From assembly GCA_945876305.1 (NCBI GenBank), contig CAMCOB010000002.1, forward strand, positions 1 through 57,517: 57,517 nucleotides of DNA, read 5' to 3'. The position numbers and the translations under genes were made by a program. This document shows, in pieces, positions 33,392 through 42,653 of this stretch. This DNA comes from Bifidobacterium breve. GTDB lineage: Bacteria; Actinomycetota; Thermoleophilia; Miltoncostaeales; Miltoncostaeaceae. The notes below the pieces were generated by a model. It was not told the DNA's origin. It did not search any database and worked only from the letters and a program-made list of their open reading frames with translations. The number at the start of each line of letters is the position of its first letter. The first letter of the stretch is position 1.

Positions 33392-34879
33392 ATGACCTTC
33401 GGCGAAGAGGTGACGGTGCACGGGGACCCGGACGGGACCCATATTCAGTACCCCGATCCCGCAGGGCGGCAGATCGTCGCCCGCGTGCGCGATCTTGCGT
33501 TCGCCTATGGAGGATCAGCCAGCCCGGCGCTCCGTGGCGTGAGCCTCGATGTGCACGCCGGCGAAATCGTGGTGCTTGAAGGGCCATCCGGTGGCGGAAA
33601 ATCCACACTGCTGCGTGCCCTCGCCGGTCTGGTGCCCGACTTCCACGGCGGTGCCGTATCGGGCGCGGTGGAGGTGGATGGCCACAACGCCCTGGCGCTG
33701 CCGCCCGCGGCACTGGGTGGGGCGGTGGGCATCGTGTTCCAGGATCCGGAGTCGCAGGCCGTTCTCGACACGGTTGACCGCGACGTTGCGTTCGGCCCAC
33801 AGAACGCGGGGCTGCCGGCACACGAAATCGTCCGGCGCGTGCGCCAGGCCCTTGACGATGCGGGCGCCACGCACCTGACCGGACGCCGCATCGACGAGTT
33901 GAGCTCCGGCGAACGTCAGCGCGTCGCAATTGCCGGCGTCCTGGCCCGCGAGCCGCGACTGCTGGTACTTGACGAACCCACCTCGCAACTCGATCACGAC
34001 GCCGCCACGGCACTGGCGACCACGCTTCGTCGTCTGGCCGACCGCGGAACCGCAGTGGTGATCGCCGAGCATCGCGGGGAGCGCGTGCGTCCCATCGCCG
34101 ACCGTGTGCTGACGGTCACCGATGGCCTTCTGGCCCCCGCCCCACCACCCGACGAGGCCGTGGTGGTGCTCGCACCGCCCTCTGAGGTCCCCGGGACCCC
34201 TGCAGTGCGGGTGCTGGCGGTAGATGCCGGGCACGGTGAGCGCCGGGTGATGACGGAGGCCTCCATGGCCCTTGTGGGTGGCCGCGTCACGGCGCTGGTG
34301 GGCCCGAACGGCAGCGGCAAGACCACCCTGCTGCGCGTGCTGGCGGGCCTGCACTGCCCCGACTCCGGCTGCGTGATGATCGGCGACGATGACGTGTCGG
34401 CGCTCCCGCCCGAGTTGCGCTTCCCGCGACTTGGTCTGGTACCGCAGGATCCGGGCCGCCACCTGCTTACCGAGACCATTGCCGATGAGATCGGGGTGGC
34501 ACTCACCTCGCTCGGAGTGGAGGGCGATGCCCGCAGCGCACGCATCCTCGATGCCGCACGCGACATGGGGCTCGACCACATGCTGGAGCGCCACCCCCTT
34601 GACCTGAGTGTGGGCGAGCGCGAGCGCGTGGCCCTGGCGTCCATCTTGGTTGCCCGGCCGCGCGTGCTGATACTCGACGAGCCCACGCGTGGCATGGACC
34701 CGGCACGAAAGCGCGATCTGGCCCGAATCATCCGCAGCCGCGCCGCCGACGGGGTCGCAGTGCTGGTGGCCACCCACGACGTGCCCTTCGCCATGGCGGC
34801 AGCCGATGAGGTGCTGGTGATGCGCCAAGGGGGTCCGGTGCCCGGCGAACTGCCGCCGGCAACGGTGCTCACCATATGA
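33392..34879 (+). CDS. ECF transporter energy-coupling protein with two fused ATPase domains
   Basis: A 495-aa protein made of two ABC ATPases in one chain. Domain 1: Walker A GPSGGGKST, Q-loop FQDPESQ, signature LSSGERQRV, Walker B LLVLDEPTSQLD, and IAEH. Domain 2: GPNGSGKTT, PQDPGRHLL, LSVGERERV, VLILDEPTRGMD and ATHDV. This is the EcfA1-EcfA2 arrangement that drives ECF vitamin importers. The ATG at 33392 directly follows the riboswitch; an in-frame GTG at 33416, with GAAGAGG before it, is an alternative. It overlaps the S-component gene by ATGA. No EcfT gene is next to it. Confidence 0.92.
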   Translation: MTFGEEVTVHGDPDGTHIQYPDPAGRQIVARVRDLAFAYGGSASPALRGVSLDVHAGEIVVLEGPSGGGKSTLLRALAGLVPDFHGGAVSGAVEVDGHNALALPPAALGGAVGIVFQDPESQAVLDTVDRDVAFGPQNAGLPAHEIVRRVRQALDDAGATHLTGRRIDELSSGERQRVAIAGVLAREPRLLVLDEPTSQLDHDAATALATTLRRLADRGTAVVIAEHRGERVRPIADRVLTVTDGLLAPAPPPDEAVVVLAPPSEVPGTPAVRVLAVDAGHGERRVMTEASMALVGGRVTALVGPNGSGKTTLLRVLAGLHCPDSGCVMIGDDDVSALPPELRFPRLGLVPQDPGRHLLTETIADEIGVALTSLGVEGDARSARILDAARDMGLDHMLERHPLDLSVGERERVALASILVARPRVLILDEPTRGMDPARKRDLARIIRSRAADGVAVLVATHDVPFAMAAADEVLVMRQGGPVPGELPPATVLTI

Positions 34880-35493
34880 GCGGTGCAGCGATTGTGCTGC
34901 TCACGGCCCTCGCCTTGCTACTGCTGGGATGGGCCGCATGGGAGCGCGGGCCCGGTGGGCCGAAGATGGTTGCCCTCACTGCCACGCTGGGTGCCGCCAC
35001 CGCGGCCGGCCGGGTGCTGTTCGCCGCCATCCCGTCGGTGAAGCCCGTCACCACGATGTGCCTCGTGGCCGGAGCCGCCCTGGGCGCCCGTGCCGGCATG
35101 GCCGTGGGAGCACTGGCTGCCCTCATCTCCAATGCGTTCCTGGGGCAGGGCCCGTGGACCCCCGCACAGATGCTGCTGTGGGGTGCCGTGGGTGCCAGCG
35201 GCGCGCTCTTCCGCCCGGCCACGCGATCCCGCCTGGGCCTCGCCGTGGTTGCCGGCGCCTGGGGCTTCGCATTTGGCTGGGCCATGAACCTGTGGTTTCT
35301 CGCCACCTTCGGGCCCGAGGTGTCATGGGCCGCATTCATCACCGCCTGCGTGGCCAGCGCCTGGTTCGACATCGCCGCTGCAGTGGGCAACGTCATCTTT
35401 GCGCTCATCATCGGCCCGGCGCTCTACCGCCTGCTTGCACGCTACGCAGCGCGAGTGAAGGTGAGCACCGCAGTGGTGCCCGGCACCGGCTAG
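34876..35493 (+). CDS. ECF transporter S component, probably cobalamin-specific (CbrT-like)
   Basis: A 205-aa membrane protein with about six helices and little soluble sequence. The motif KPVTTMCLVAGAALGARAG, then NAFLGQGPWTPAQMLLWGAVG, matches the S components predicted for cobalamin in actinobacteria (CbrT type). The substrate assignment rests mainly on the B12 riboswitch upstream. It is too short to contain an EcfT domain and lacks the EcfT Ala-Arg-Gly coupling motifs. The stop codon overlaps the stop of the convergent lyase gene. Confidence 0.8.
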   Translation: MSGAAIVLLTALALLLLGWAAWERGPGGPKMVALTATLGAATAAGRVLFAAIPSVKPVTTMCLVAGAALGARAGMAVGALAALISNAFLGQGPWTPAQMLLWGAVGASGALFRPATRSRLGLAVVAGAWGFAFGWAMNLWFLATFGPEVSWAAFITACVASAWFDIAAAVGNVIFALIIGPALYRLLARYAARVKVSTAVVPGTG

Positions 35494-36992
35494 ATACCTG
35501 CGAGATCCCGGGCACGATCGCGGAGCGCACCATGTGCCCGTGTGGCCCGCTCAGCCTCCCGGGCGCTCCAGCCCCGGGCCTCATCAACCGCAACCTCGCA
35601 GCCGGCCACCATGGCCTCGGTCTCACCGGGGGCTGATGAGCCCTGCTGCATGCGTGTATCTGCGGCGTCATCCGGGTCGAGCGCACGGGCGATGAGCGCC
35701 TCGTCCACCACCAGGTCGATGCCGTCACTCGCCGTCGCGGCCTCGGCCAGGAGCGCGGGAGTGATGGCCGACTCGTCCTGTCCGGCATCCACCAGCATCT
35801 TCACGGCGCGGCCCACCACGTGGTGCGCGGTGCGGTAATCGAGGCCCGCCTCCTGTGCCAGTACGTCCGAGAGGTCGGCGGCGGTGATGAACCCACGGCG
35901 GGCGGCCTCGCCGGCGCGCGTGGCGTCGAGGGTCATGCGGTCAACCACAGCGGCCATCAGGCGGGTGGATGCCACCACCTCCTCCATGGCGCGCGGCACC
36001 ACGGTGTTCAGTACGTGGAAGTGATCGGTGCGGGCCGAGCCTGTGTGCAGCGCCACGAGGATTCCCGCGAGGTCGCCCGACACGGTGCCGGCAGTGGCAC
36101 GCACCACGGCCAGGGCGTACGGATTGCGCTTCTGTGGCATCAGCGCGCTGGCGCGGCTGTGCTCATCAGCCAGCGAGGCAATGCCGAACTCCTGGCTGGC
36201 CAGGATCTCAAGGTCCTGCGCCATCTGGCTCTGGTGGGTGGCGGTGGTGGCCGCAGCGGCCACCAACTGCACGTATGGGTCCCACTGCCACATGGCGTCC
36301 TTCACATGCGGCACCACGCCCGATGCACCCAGTAGTTCGGCGAGGCGCGTGCGGTCGAGTGGCCAGCGCGACCCAGCGCTGCCGCCAGCGCCCGCCACCG
36401 AGAGGTCGAGCTCGGCGTGGACGGTACGAAGGCGCTCGGCGTCGCGCAGCACCGGATAGGCGTAGGCCAGAATGAGGTGGCCGAGGCGCGTGGGCTGTGC
36501 CGGCTGCAGGTAGGTGTAATCGGCCGCAAGGTCGGTGGCGTGGCGATCGGCCAGACGCGTGAGCGCAGATGCCAGGTCGATGCAGGCGTCATGCAGGTCG
36601 CGCGCGGCATCGCGTGCCACAAGGCGAAGGCCCACGCGGAATGCCTCGCGGCGCGGGCGCCCGGCAGACAACCATCCGGCGGCCACGTTGCCCGCGCGCT
36701 CCTTCAGCTGGTGCTCACGGCTGTTGAAGGCATCGCCCAGCGCGGGGTCAAAGGGAAACTCGTCGCCGGGGATCTCATCGAGCTGGAGCAGGGCTGTGAG
36801 GAGCGCCTTGGCCTGGTCAGCGGGAATGGCCTCGGCTTCGGTGAGTGCCACCACGTGAGCCAGATCAGAGGTGGAGAGTCCATCCGCCAGACGGGGTCCG
36901 GCGGCGGCCTCGTAGCGGTAGCCCGCTGCGATCAGCTCATCTGCGGGGCCGCCCTCAAGGCGTCCGCCGCTTCCCAGGTATTGCCGCGACAC
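35490..36992 (-). CDS. Argininosuccinate-lyase-like enzyme with altered signature motifs
   Basis: A 500-aa member of the fumarase/aspartase superfamily, closest to argininosuccinate lyase: YLQPAQPTRLGHLILAYAYP is the ASL-type second conserved region. Two key motifs differ. The usual GRSRNDQ substrate loop reads GRPRREA, and the GSSxMPQKKNP signature reads ASALMPQKRNP. Length is slightly above the usual 460-470. It may therefore act on another substrate, or be a diverged ASL. It follows copA by 10 bp on the same strand. No argG or other arginine gene is near. Confidence 0.8.
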   Translation of the reverse strand: MSRQYLGSGGRLEGGPADELIAAGYRYEAAAGPRLADGLSTSDLAHVVALTEAEAIPADQAKALLTALLQLDEIPGDEFPFDPALGDAFNSREHQLKERAGNVAAGWLSAGRPRREAFRVGLRLVARDAARDLHDACIDLASALTRLADRHATDLAADYTYLQPAQPTRLGHLILAYAYPVLRDAERLRTVHAELDLSVAGAGGSAGSRWPLDRTRLAELLGASGVVPHVKDAMWQWDPYVQLVAAAATTATHQSQMAQDLEILASQEFGIASLADEHSRASALMPQKRNPYALAVVRATAGTVSGDLAGILVALHTGSARTDHFHVLNTVVPRAMEEVVASTRLMAAVVDRMTLDATRAGEAARRGFITAADLSDVLAQEAGLDYRTAHHVVGRAVKMLVDAGQDESAITPALLAEAATASDGIDLVVDEALIARALDPDDAADTRMQQGSSAPGETEAMVAGCEVAVDEARGWSAREAERATRAHGALRDRARDLAGI

Positions 36993-37002
36993 GCCCGGGA
37001 GC

Positions 37003-39234
37003 CTAGCGGGCCGGCTTGAAACCCCGAAGACGCAGGGAGTTCGTCACCACGAAGATGCTCGAAAGTCCCATTGCCGCGGCGGCGATAAGTGGGTTGAGAA
37101 GGCCCATTACGGCAAGCGGGATGGCCGCAACGTTGTAGCCGAAGGCCCACAGCAGATTGCCCTGAATCGTGCGGAGCGTTCGGCGTGACAGCCGGATGGC
37201 ATCGGCGATGGCGCGCGGATCGGGGGTGACCAACGTGATGTCGGCAGCCTCGGCGGCCACGTCGGTACCGGTACCCATGGCGATGCCCAGATCGGCGGTC
37301 ACCAGCGCGGGGGCATCGTTCACGCCATCGCCCGCCATGGCCACTACCTCGCCCGCCTCCATCAGCTCGCGCACCACCCGCGACTTGTCCTCGGGGAAGA
37401 CATCGCTCACCACGTCGTCAATACCCAGGACGGCAGCAACCGCGTGGGCGGGGCCTGCGGCGTCGCCGGTGAGCATGAGCGGACGAAGGCCCAACTCACG
37501 AAGCATCGCAATCGCCTGGGCGCTCTCGGGGCGCACGACATCGCTCACCTCAATGAGCCCGGCATCCTCGCCGTCGACGGTCACGCGCACCGTGGTGTGT
37601 GATCCGGCGGCACCCTCCTCAGCGCGACCCACGTGCACCTGATGGCCATCGACGTCGGCAGTCACGCCGACCCCCGCCTGGGCGACGAAAGCGCCCACCG
37701 GCAACAGGGCAGCCCGCTCCGCCGCCGCGGCGGTAATGGCCCGGCCGATGGGGTGCTCGCTGCCCGCCTCGGCGGCGCCGGCCAGCGCCAGCACACGGTC
37801 CGGATCATGCCCCGCAGCCGGGCGCACATCGGCCACCTTCATGACCCCCTCGGTGAGCGTGCCGGTCTTGTCGAGCACGGCCACGGTCACCCTGCGGGTG
37901 CTCTCCAGCACCTCGGGACCGCCAATGAGGATTCCAAGCTCGGCACCACGGCCCGTTCCCACCATCAGGGCCACCGGGGTGGCAAGGCCGAGTGCGCACG
38001 GGCACGAGATGACGAGCACGGCGACCGCGGCCGTCATGGCCTCGCCGGCCGGGTGCCCCGTGGCCAACCAGCCGATGAGCGTGCCGACCGCAATGAGGAT
38101 GACGGCGGGCACGAAGACCCCGGCCACGCGGTCGGCCAGGCGCTGCACAGGTGCCTTTCCTGCCTGGGCCACCTCCACAAGCGCAGCCACACGGTGCACG
38201 GCGGTCTCACTGCCAACACGGAGTGCACGCACCACAATGCGTCCGCCCGCGTTGAGGGACCCGCCCTCCACCTCATCTCCGGGGCCGACCTCCACGGGCA
38301 CGCTCTCCCCGGTGAGGAGCGCCCGGTCAACCGCCGACTGCCCCTCAACCACCTCGCCATCCACGGCAATGCGCTCCCCGGGGCGCACCACCACCAGATC
38401 GCCCACCACAACCTCGGCGACGGGCACCTCTCTCTCCACACCATCGCGCAGAAGCGTGGCGCGATCCGGTGCAAGGGCCAGGAGGGCGCGAATGGCGCTG
38501 CCGGCCGTACGGCGGGCACGGGCCTCCAGCCAGCGGCCCAGAAGCACAAGGGCCACGATGCCTGCGGCCACCTCGAAGTACACCTCTGCGCCAGAGCCAC
38601 CCGATGGCGTAAGCGACATGTGCATGGTCATGCCGATCTCACCCGCGCCCAGAAAGATGACGGCCACCGCACTCCAGGCCCAGGCCACGGCCGAACCAAG
38701 CGACACCAGGCTGTCCATCGAGAACCCCCGGTGGCGAAGCGCCTGCCAGGCGCCACGGTGGAAGGTCCAACCGCACCACCACACCACCGGGGTGGCGAGC
38801 GCAAACGACACCCACTGCCAGGCGGGGAACTGCAGCGGGGGGATCATCGAGACCAGCAGCACCGGCGCCGAGAGCACAACGGCCACGATGAGCCGGATGC
38901 GAAGGTGCGCCGCGGCATCGGCCACGGCACCCGAGGTGTCGAGCGGGGCGTCGGCGGCCGCCCGGGCGCCATACCCGGCTGCGCGTACAGCCTGAATGAG
39001 CACGGCGTCGTCAATGCTTTCGGGCACCAGCACGCGGGCACGCTCGGTGGCAAGACTCACCGATGCGGTGGCCCCATCAACCCTGTTGAGCGCCTTCTCC
39101 ACCCGTGCCACGCACGCGGCGCAGGTCATCCCCTCAATTGCGAGGTTGGCCTCGCGGGTGGCAACTGGCCCCTGATCAGACTGCGGCGTAACCCGCCTCC
39201 TCGATGGCACCGCGCACGGCGGTGTCATCGGCAT
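37003..39234 (-). CDS. copA: Copper-translocating P1B-type ATPase
   Basis: A 743-aa heavy-metal exporter. One N-terminal metal-binding domain has GMTCAACVARVEKAL. Eight membrane helices follow, with the CPC channel motif in SCPCALGLATPVA (P1B-1, Cu+). LTGESVPVEVGPGDEVEGG is the actuator, DKTGTLTEG the phosphorylation site, SEHPIGRAI the HP motif and GDGVNDAPAL the hinge. YNVAAIPLA and MGLSSIFVVTNSLRL in the last helices also fit CopA. The ATG at 39234 has GGAGGT just upstream and overlaps the end of copZ by about 59 bases. It pumps Cu+ out of the cytoplasm. Confidence 0.95.
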   Translation of the reverse strand: MPMTPPCAVPSRRRVTPQSDQGPVATREANLAIEGMTCAACVARVEKALNRVDGATASVSLATERARVLVPESIDDAVLIQAVRAAGYGARAAADAPLDTSGAVADAAAHLRIRLIVAVVLSAPVLLVSMIPPLQFPAWQWVSFALATPVVWWCGWTFHRGAWQALRHRGFSMDSLVSLGSAVAWAWSAVAVIFLGAGEIGMTMHMSLTPSGGSGAEVYFEVAAGIVALVLLGRWLEARARRTAGSAIRALLALAPDRATLLRDGVEREVPVAEVVVGDLVVVRPGERIAVDGEVVEGQSAVDRALLTGESVPVEVGPGDEVEGGSLNAGGRIVVRALRVGSETAVHRVAALVEVAQAGKAPVQRLADRVAGVFVPAVILIAVGTLIGWLATGHPAGEAMTAAVAVLVISCPCALGLATPVALMVGTGRGAELGILIGGPEVLESTRRVTVAVLDKTGTLTEGVMKVADVRPAAGHDPDRVLALAGAAEAGSEHPIGRAITAAAAERAALLPVGAFVAQAGVGVTADVDGHQVHVGRAEEGAAGSHTTVRVTVDGEDAGLIEVSDVVRPESAQAIAMLRELGLRPLMLTGDAAGPAHAVAAVLGIDDVVSDVFPEDKSRVVRELMEAGEVVAMAGDGVNDAPALVTADLGIAMGTGTDVAAEAADITLVTPDPRAIADAIRLSRRTLRTIQGNLLWAFGYNVAAIPLAVMGLLNPLIAAAAMGLSSIFVVTNSLRLRGFKPAR

Positions 39235-39370
39235 CGCCGTGCACCTCCACCCTGCCGGTCGCCAGATCCACCTCGACGCCGGTCACGCCGAGAACGCCAC
39301 CCACCTCATCCTCCACGGCCCGCTGGCAATGGCCGCAGGTCATTCCGGTCACTTCGTAGATCATGCTCAT
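39176..39370 (-). CDS. copZ: CopZ-like copper chaperone (HMA domain)
   Basis: A 64-aa single heavy-metal-associated domain with the Cu+ site GMTCGHC and the usual beta-alpha-beta-beta-alpha-beta length. It would deliver Cu+ to the ATPase encoded by the overlapping downstream gene. The extra His in the site is shared with many CopZ proteins. No copper-responsive regulator (CsoR, CopY) is adjacent. Confidence 0.93.
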   Translation of the reverse strand: MSMIYEVTGMTCGHCQRAVEDEVGGVLGVTGVEVDLATGRVEVHGDADDTAVRGAIEEAGYAAV

Positions 39371-39427
39371 GCACTGATCGTAATCCCGGCGTCAAGTACC
39401 GGGGAGCCGCCGTGGTGGTGCGGGGCG

Positions 39428-39769
39428 CTACGGGGCCGGCAGCTCGTCGGCCTCGATGATCACGGCGGTGACGCCTGAGATCGTGAGGAGCCGGCGCACG
39501 GCGTCTGACGGGGCATGAATGCGAAGTGCCGCGGCACCCTCACGGGCGCGCTCATTGGCGGCGAGCAGCGCTCCCAGACCACGCGAATCGATAAACGTGA
39601 CCCCCGAGAGATCCACGTACAGGGTGCGTCCATCACGCTGTGCTTCGGTGAGCACCGCGGACACCTCGGTGAGCGTGCTGGCGTCAATCGGGCCAGCGAC
39701 GAACACGATGATGCCCTCCGGGCGCTCATCAAGGGTCACCTGCACCTGCTGTGGAGTGGGATCCGTCAT
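39428..39769 (-). CDS. STAS-domain anti-sigma-factor-antagonist-like protein
   Basis: A 113-aa SpoIIAA-type STAS protein. The ATG at 39769 is preferred to the longer frame. The core reads GIIVFVAGPIDAST, LYVDLSGVTFIDSRGLGALLAA, where the Ser in IDSRG is the position phosphorylated by RsbW/SpoIIAB-type kinases. No anti-sigma kinase or sigma factor is encoded nearby, so its partner is elsewhere. It is 57 bp upstream of copZ on the same strand and may share its transcript. Confidence 0.88.
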   Translation of the reverse strand: MTDPTPQQVQVTLDERPEGIIVFVAGPIDASTLTEVSAVLTEAQRDGRTLYVDLSGVTFIDSRGLGALLAANERAREGAAALRIHAPSDAVRRLLTISGVTAVIIEADELPAP

Positions 39770-39852
39770 CGCGGGCCGGGAGACTACCCTTCCGGGGCGG
39801 GTAAAGTGCCCCGCGAACAAGCGAAGAACACGACCACGCACGAGAGGTACCT

Positions 39853-40023
39853 GTGAAGCGTCTCCCCATCTGGATCGTCACCACACTGCTCGCCCTCGGG
39901 GTCATTACCACGTGGGCTGGCTGGTACGACCGCGCCGAGGTGGGCTACATCCCCTTCGCGCTCGGCGTCCTCTGGATCCTCTTCGCGCTGGCTGCCGCTC
40001 CCAGAGTTTTCGCCGACGACTGA
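39853..40023 (+). CDS. Small two-helix membrane protein, 56 aa
   Basis: GTG start at 39853 with AGAGG nine bases upstream, stop TGA at 40021. The peptide begins MKRLPIWIVTTLLALG and has two hydrophobic helices (about 5-21 and 31-49) joined by WYDRAEVGYIP, ending FADD. Signals of a real gene are the positive N-terminus, the aromatic belt, the ribosome-binding site and a position where no other frame is better. Function is unknown. It is divergent from the STAS gene. Confidence 0.62.
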   Translation: MKRLPIWIVTTLLALGVITTWAGWYDRAEVGYIPFALGVLWILFALAAAPRVFADD

Positions 40024-40220
40024 TGTTCCGGCTGGTCGGGAGACGGTGGAGGCGACAGCCCATCGCCTGCTCGCGCTGATCGCAGGCGTGAACGCGGCAT
40101 CGCGAGCGATAACGCGCTGACCCCCGGGTACCCGGGCAAGGCCCCGTGGCCCCGGTTCGGCGATGTGTCGAGGCGATCACCCCTCGGGATACCGCAAGTT
40201 CCCGACTAGTCTCGCCCGCG

Positions 40221-42653
40221 ATGGCGGCCACCACCCCCACCACCCCGATCACAGGACTCACTCAGGCGGATGCCGAACGCATCCGTTCCGAGATGGGTCC
40301 GCGTCGCGTGCCCCGGACCAGCCGCTCGTACGCCGAGATCGTGTGGGCCAACACCTTCACGCTCTTCAATCTGGTGCTGATCATCCTGCTCATCCCCATC
40401 CTGGTACTGGGGCTGTTCAGCGACGCCCTGTTCGCCGGGGTGCTCATTGCCAACACGCTCATCGGCATCGTGCAGGAGAGCCGGGCCAAGCGCACGCTCG
40501 ATCGGCTGGCACTGCTGGTGGCACCTCACGGCACCGTGCTGCGCGATGGCGAGCCCGTTGAGTTGGCCGTCGCCGACATCGTGCCGGGCGACGTCGTGTT
40601 GCTTGAGCCCGGCGACCAGGTTGTGGCCGATGGCGAGATGGTGCGGGCCACCGTGCTGAGCCTTGATGAATCGGCCCTCACCGGCGAGAGCGACGCGGTC
40701 TCGCGGGTAGATGGCGATCCGGTGCTGTCCGGATCGTTCTGCGTGGCCGGCAGCGGTGCCTACAGGGTGACCGCGGTCGGTATCGACTCATTCGCCGGAC
40801 GGCTGGCCGCCGAGGCCAAGGGCAACCGTGTGCAGCTCTCGCCCCTGCAACTGGACATCAACCGCATCCTGCGAATCCTCATCGTGGTGATGGTGCCCAT
40901 GGCCGTGCTCATGATCGCGTCGACCTTCTGGATCGACCTCGGGGTGGTGGGATCGACCCAGCGCACGGTGGCCGCCCTCGTACCGCTGGTGCCCGAGGGT
41001 CTGGTGCTGCTGGCCAGCCTCACATTCGCGGTCGCCGCCATGCGCCTGGGCCGCATCGGCACCCTGGCGCAGCAGCTCAACGCCATTGAGAGTCTGGCCA
41101 GCGTGGACACCGTGTGTGTGGACAAGACGGGCACGCTCACCGAGAACCGGCTCGATGTGGTGGGCGTGGTGGCCGCACCGGGGCACAACGAGGATGACGT
41201 GCGGCGGCTCACCGGCCAACTGGCCGCCAGCGCAGCGGCAAGAAATGGCACGGCCGACGCCATCGCGCGCGCCATGCCCGAGGATGCCCTCACGCCCACA
41301 ACGCAGGTGCCATTCGCGTCGGTGCGCAAGTGGAGTGGCGTCACGCTGCCCGGGGCGGGCACCATCGTGCTGGGAGCGCCCGAGATCCTGGAGCGCATTG
41401 GGGTGGCAATCCCCCCCGCCCTTGCCGCGCGTATCGCCGCCGAGCAGGCCGAGCGCCGACGCGTGCTGCTGGTGGCAACCGGTACCGGGGCTCTCGATGA
41501 AGACCAGGACCAGAACGGCATGGGGCACCTCCCGCCCATGACCGCAGCCGGCGCCATCCTGATGGAGGAGGCCCTGCGGCCCGACGCACCCGACACCGTG
41601 CGGTTCCTGCAGCGCGAGGGCGTGCAGGTAAAGGTCATCTCGGGAGATGGCATCGGCACCGTGCAGGCCGTGGCAGCCGCCTGTGGCGTGGAGAATGCAC
41701 ACAAGGCGATGCAGGGGCCCGACCTGCCCGACGACCCCGAGGCGCTCGCTGAGATCGTTCGCGACACGGCGGTGTTCGGGCGCATCACCCCCGAACAAAA
41801 GCGGGCACTGGTGCGCGCCATGACCGCCAACGGGCGTTACGTGGCGATGATCGGCGACGGCGTCAACGACGTGCTGGCACTCAAGGAGGCCCGCCTGGCC
41901 GTGGCCATGGGCAACGGCAGCCAGATGGCCAAGGGCGTGGCCGACCTGGTGCTGCTCACCAATGCCTTCTCCACGCTGCCAAGCGCCATTGAGGCCGGGC
42001 GTCAGATCATCCGCAACACCCATCGGGTGGCCAAGCTCTTTATCACCAAGTCCGTCTACTCGGCGCTGCTCCTCGTGTGCTTCTCGCTGCTGCCCATCGC
42101 CTTCCCGTTCCTGCCCAGGCAGCTGTCCATCACCTCATCGCTCACCATCGGTATCCCCGCGTTCTTCCTGGCGCTGTCACGCAGTGAGGGTGCGGTGCGG
42201 CGCGACAGCTTTATGCGCAGCCTGATGGCATTCTCGGTCCCTGCAGGCGCAGTCATCGCCATGGCAATTACCGCGGCATACCTGCTCATGCGCGGACCGC
42301 TTGACGGCACCATCTCCGAAGCCCGCACGGCCGCGATCCTCGCCGCCACGTTCCTGGGGCTCGCCGTGGTCATCGAATTGGAGCGGGGGGTTGAGCGGCG
42401 CAAGGTGCGCACATGGGTGTGGGGCATGGTCGCCGGGTTTGTCGTGCTGCTGTCGGTCGGGCTGTACATCCCGTGGCTCACCACATTCTTTGAGATCGAG
42501 ATCCCCACCGCATCGCAGTGGGGCCTCATCGTGGCGGTCGTCGTGGTGGGCACCCTCCTGCTGCTGGGCGTGCGGCGCATCCCATGGCTTCAGCGCCTCG
42601 AGAATCCACCCGCGCCCACAGATGACCTCGTGCCCGTCGAGTCGCGGGGCTAA
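40221..42653 (+). CDS. HAD-IC P-type ATPase, CtpE-like cation transporter
   Basis: An 810-aa ion pump starting at ATG 40221. It lacks N-terminal metal-binding domains. Motifs: LDESALTGESDAV (actuator), LVPEGLVLLASLTFAVA in helix M4, DKTGTLTEN (phosphorylated Asp), VKVISGDG, and MIGDGVNDVLALKEA. About ten membrane helices, with four or more after the catalytic part. The closest relative I recognise is CtpE of mycobacteria, a calcium-importing P-type ATPase; PEGL in M4 agrees with the P2/CtpE-like group. The true ion is not shown here. Confidence 0.88.
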   Translation: MAATTPTTPITGLTQADAERIRSEMGPRRVPRTSRSYAEIVWANTFTLFNLVLIILLIPILVLGLFSDALFAGVLIANTLIGIVQESRAKRTLDRLALLVAPHGTVLRDGEPVELAVADIVPGDVVLLEPGDQVVADGEMVRATVLSLDESALTGESDAVSRVDGDPVLSGSFCVAGSGAYRVTAVGIDSFAGRLAAEAKGNRVQLSPLQLDINRILRILIVVMVPMAVLMIASTFWIDLGVVGSTQRTVAALVPLVPEGLVLLASLTFAVAAMRLGRIGTLAQQLNAIESLASVDTVCVDKTGTLTENRLDVVGVVAAPGHNEDDVRRLTGQLAASAAARNGTADAIARAMPEDALTPTTQVPFASVRKWSGVTLPGAGTIVLGAPEILERIGVAIPPALAARIAAEQAERRRVLLVATGTGALDEDQDQNGMGHLPPMTAAGAILMEEALRPDAPDTVRFLQREGVQVKVISGDGIGTVQAVAAACGVENAHKAMQGPDLPDDPEALAEIVRDTAVFGRITPEQKRALVRAMTANGRYVAMIGDGVNDVLALKEARLAVAMGNGSQMAKGVADLVLLTNAFSTLPSAIEAGRQIIRNTHRVAKLFITKSVYSALLLVCFSLLPIAFPFLPRQLSITSSLTIGIPAFFLALSRSEGAVRRDSFMRSLMAFSVPAGAVIAMAITAAYLLMRGPLDGTISEARTAAILAATFLGLAVVIELERGVERRKVRTWVWGMVAGFVVLLSVGLYIPWLTTFFEIEIPTASQWGLIVAVVVVGTLLLLGVRRIPWLQRLENPPAPTDDLVPVESRG

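Noticed and set aside
37633..39459. A 608-codon plus-strand frame
   Set aside because: It is antisense to copA and copZ, His/Arg/Gly-rich, without motifs; a codon-bias shadow.
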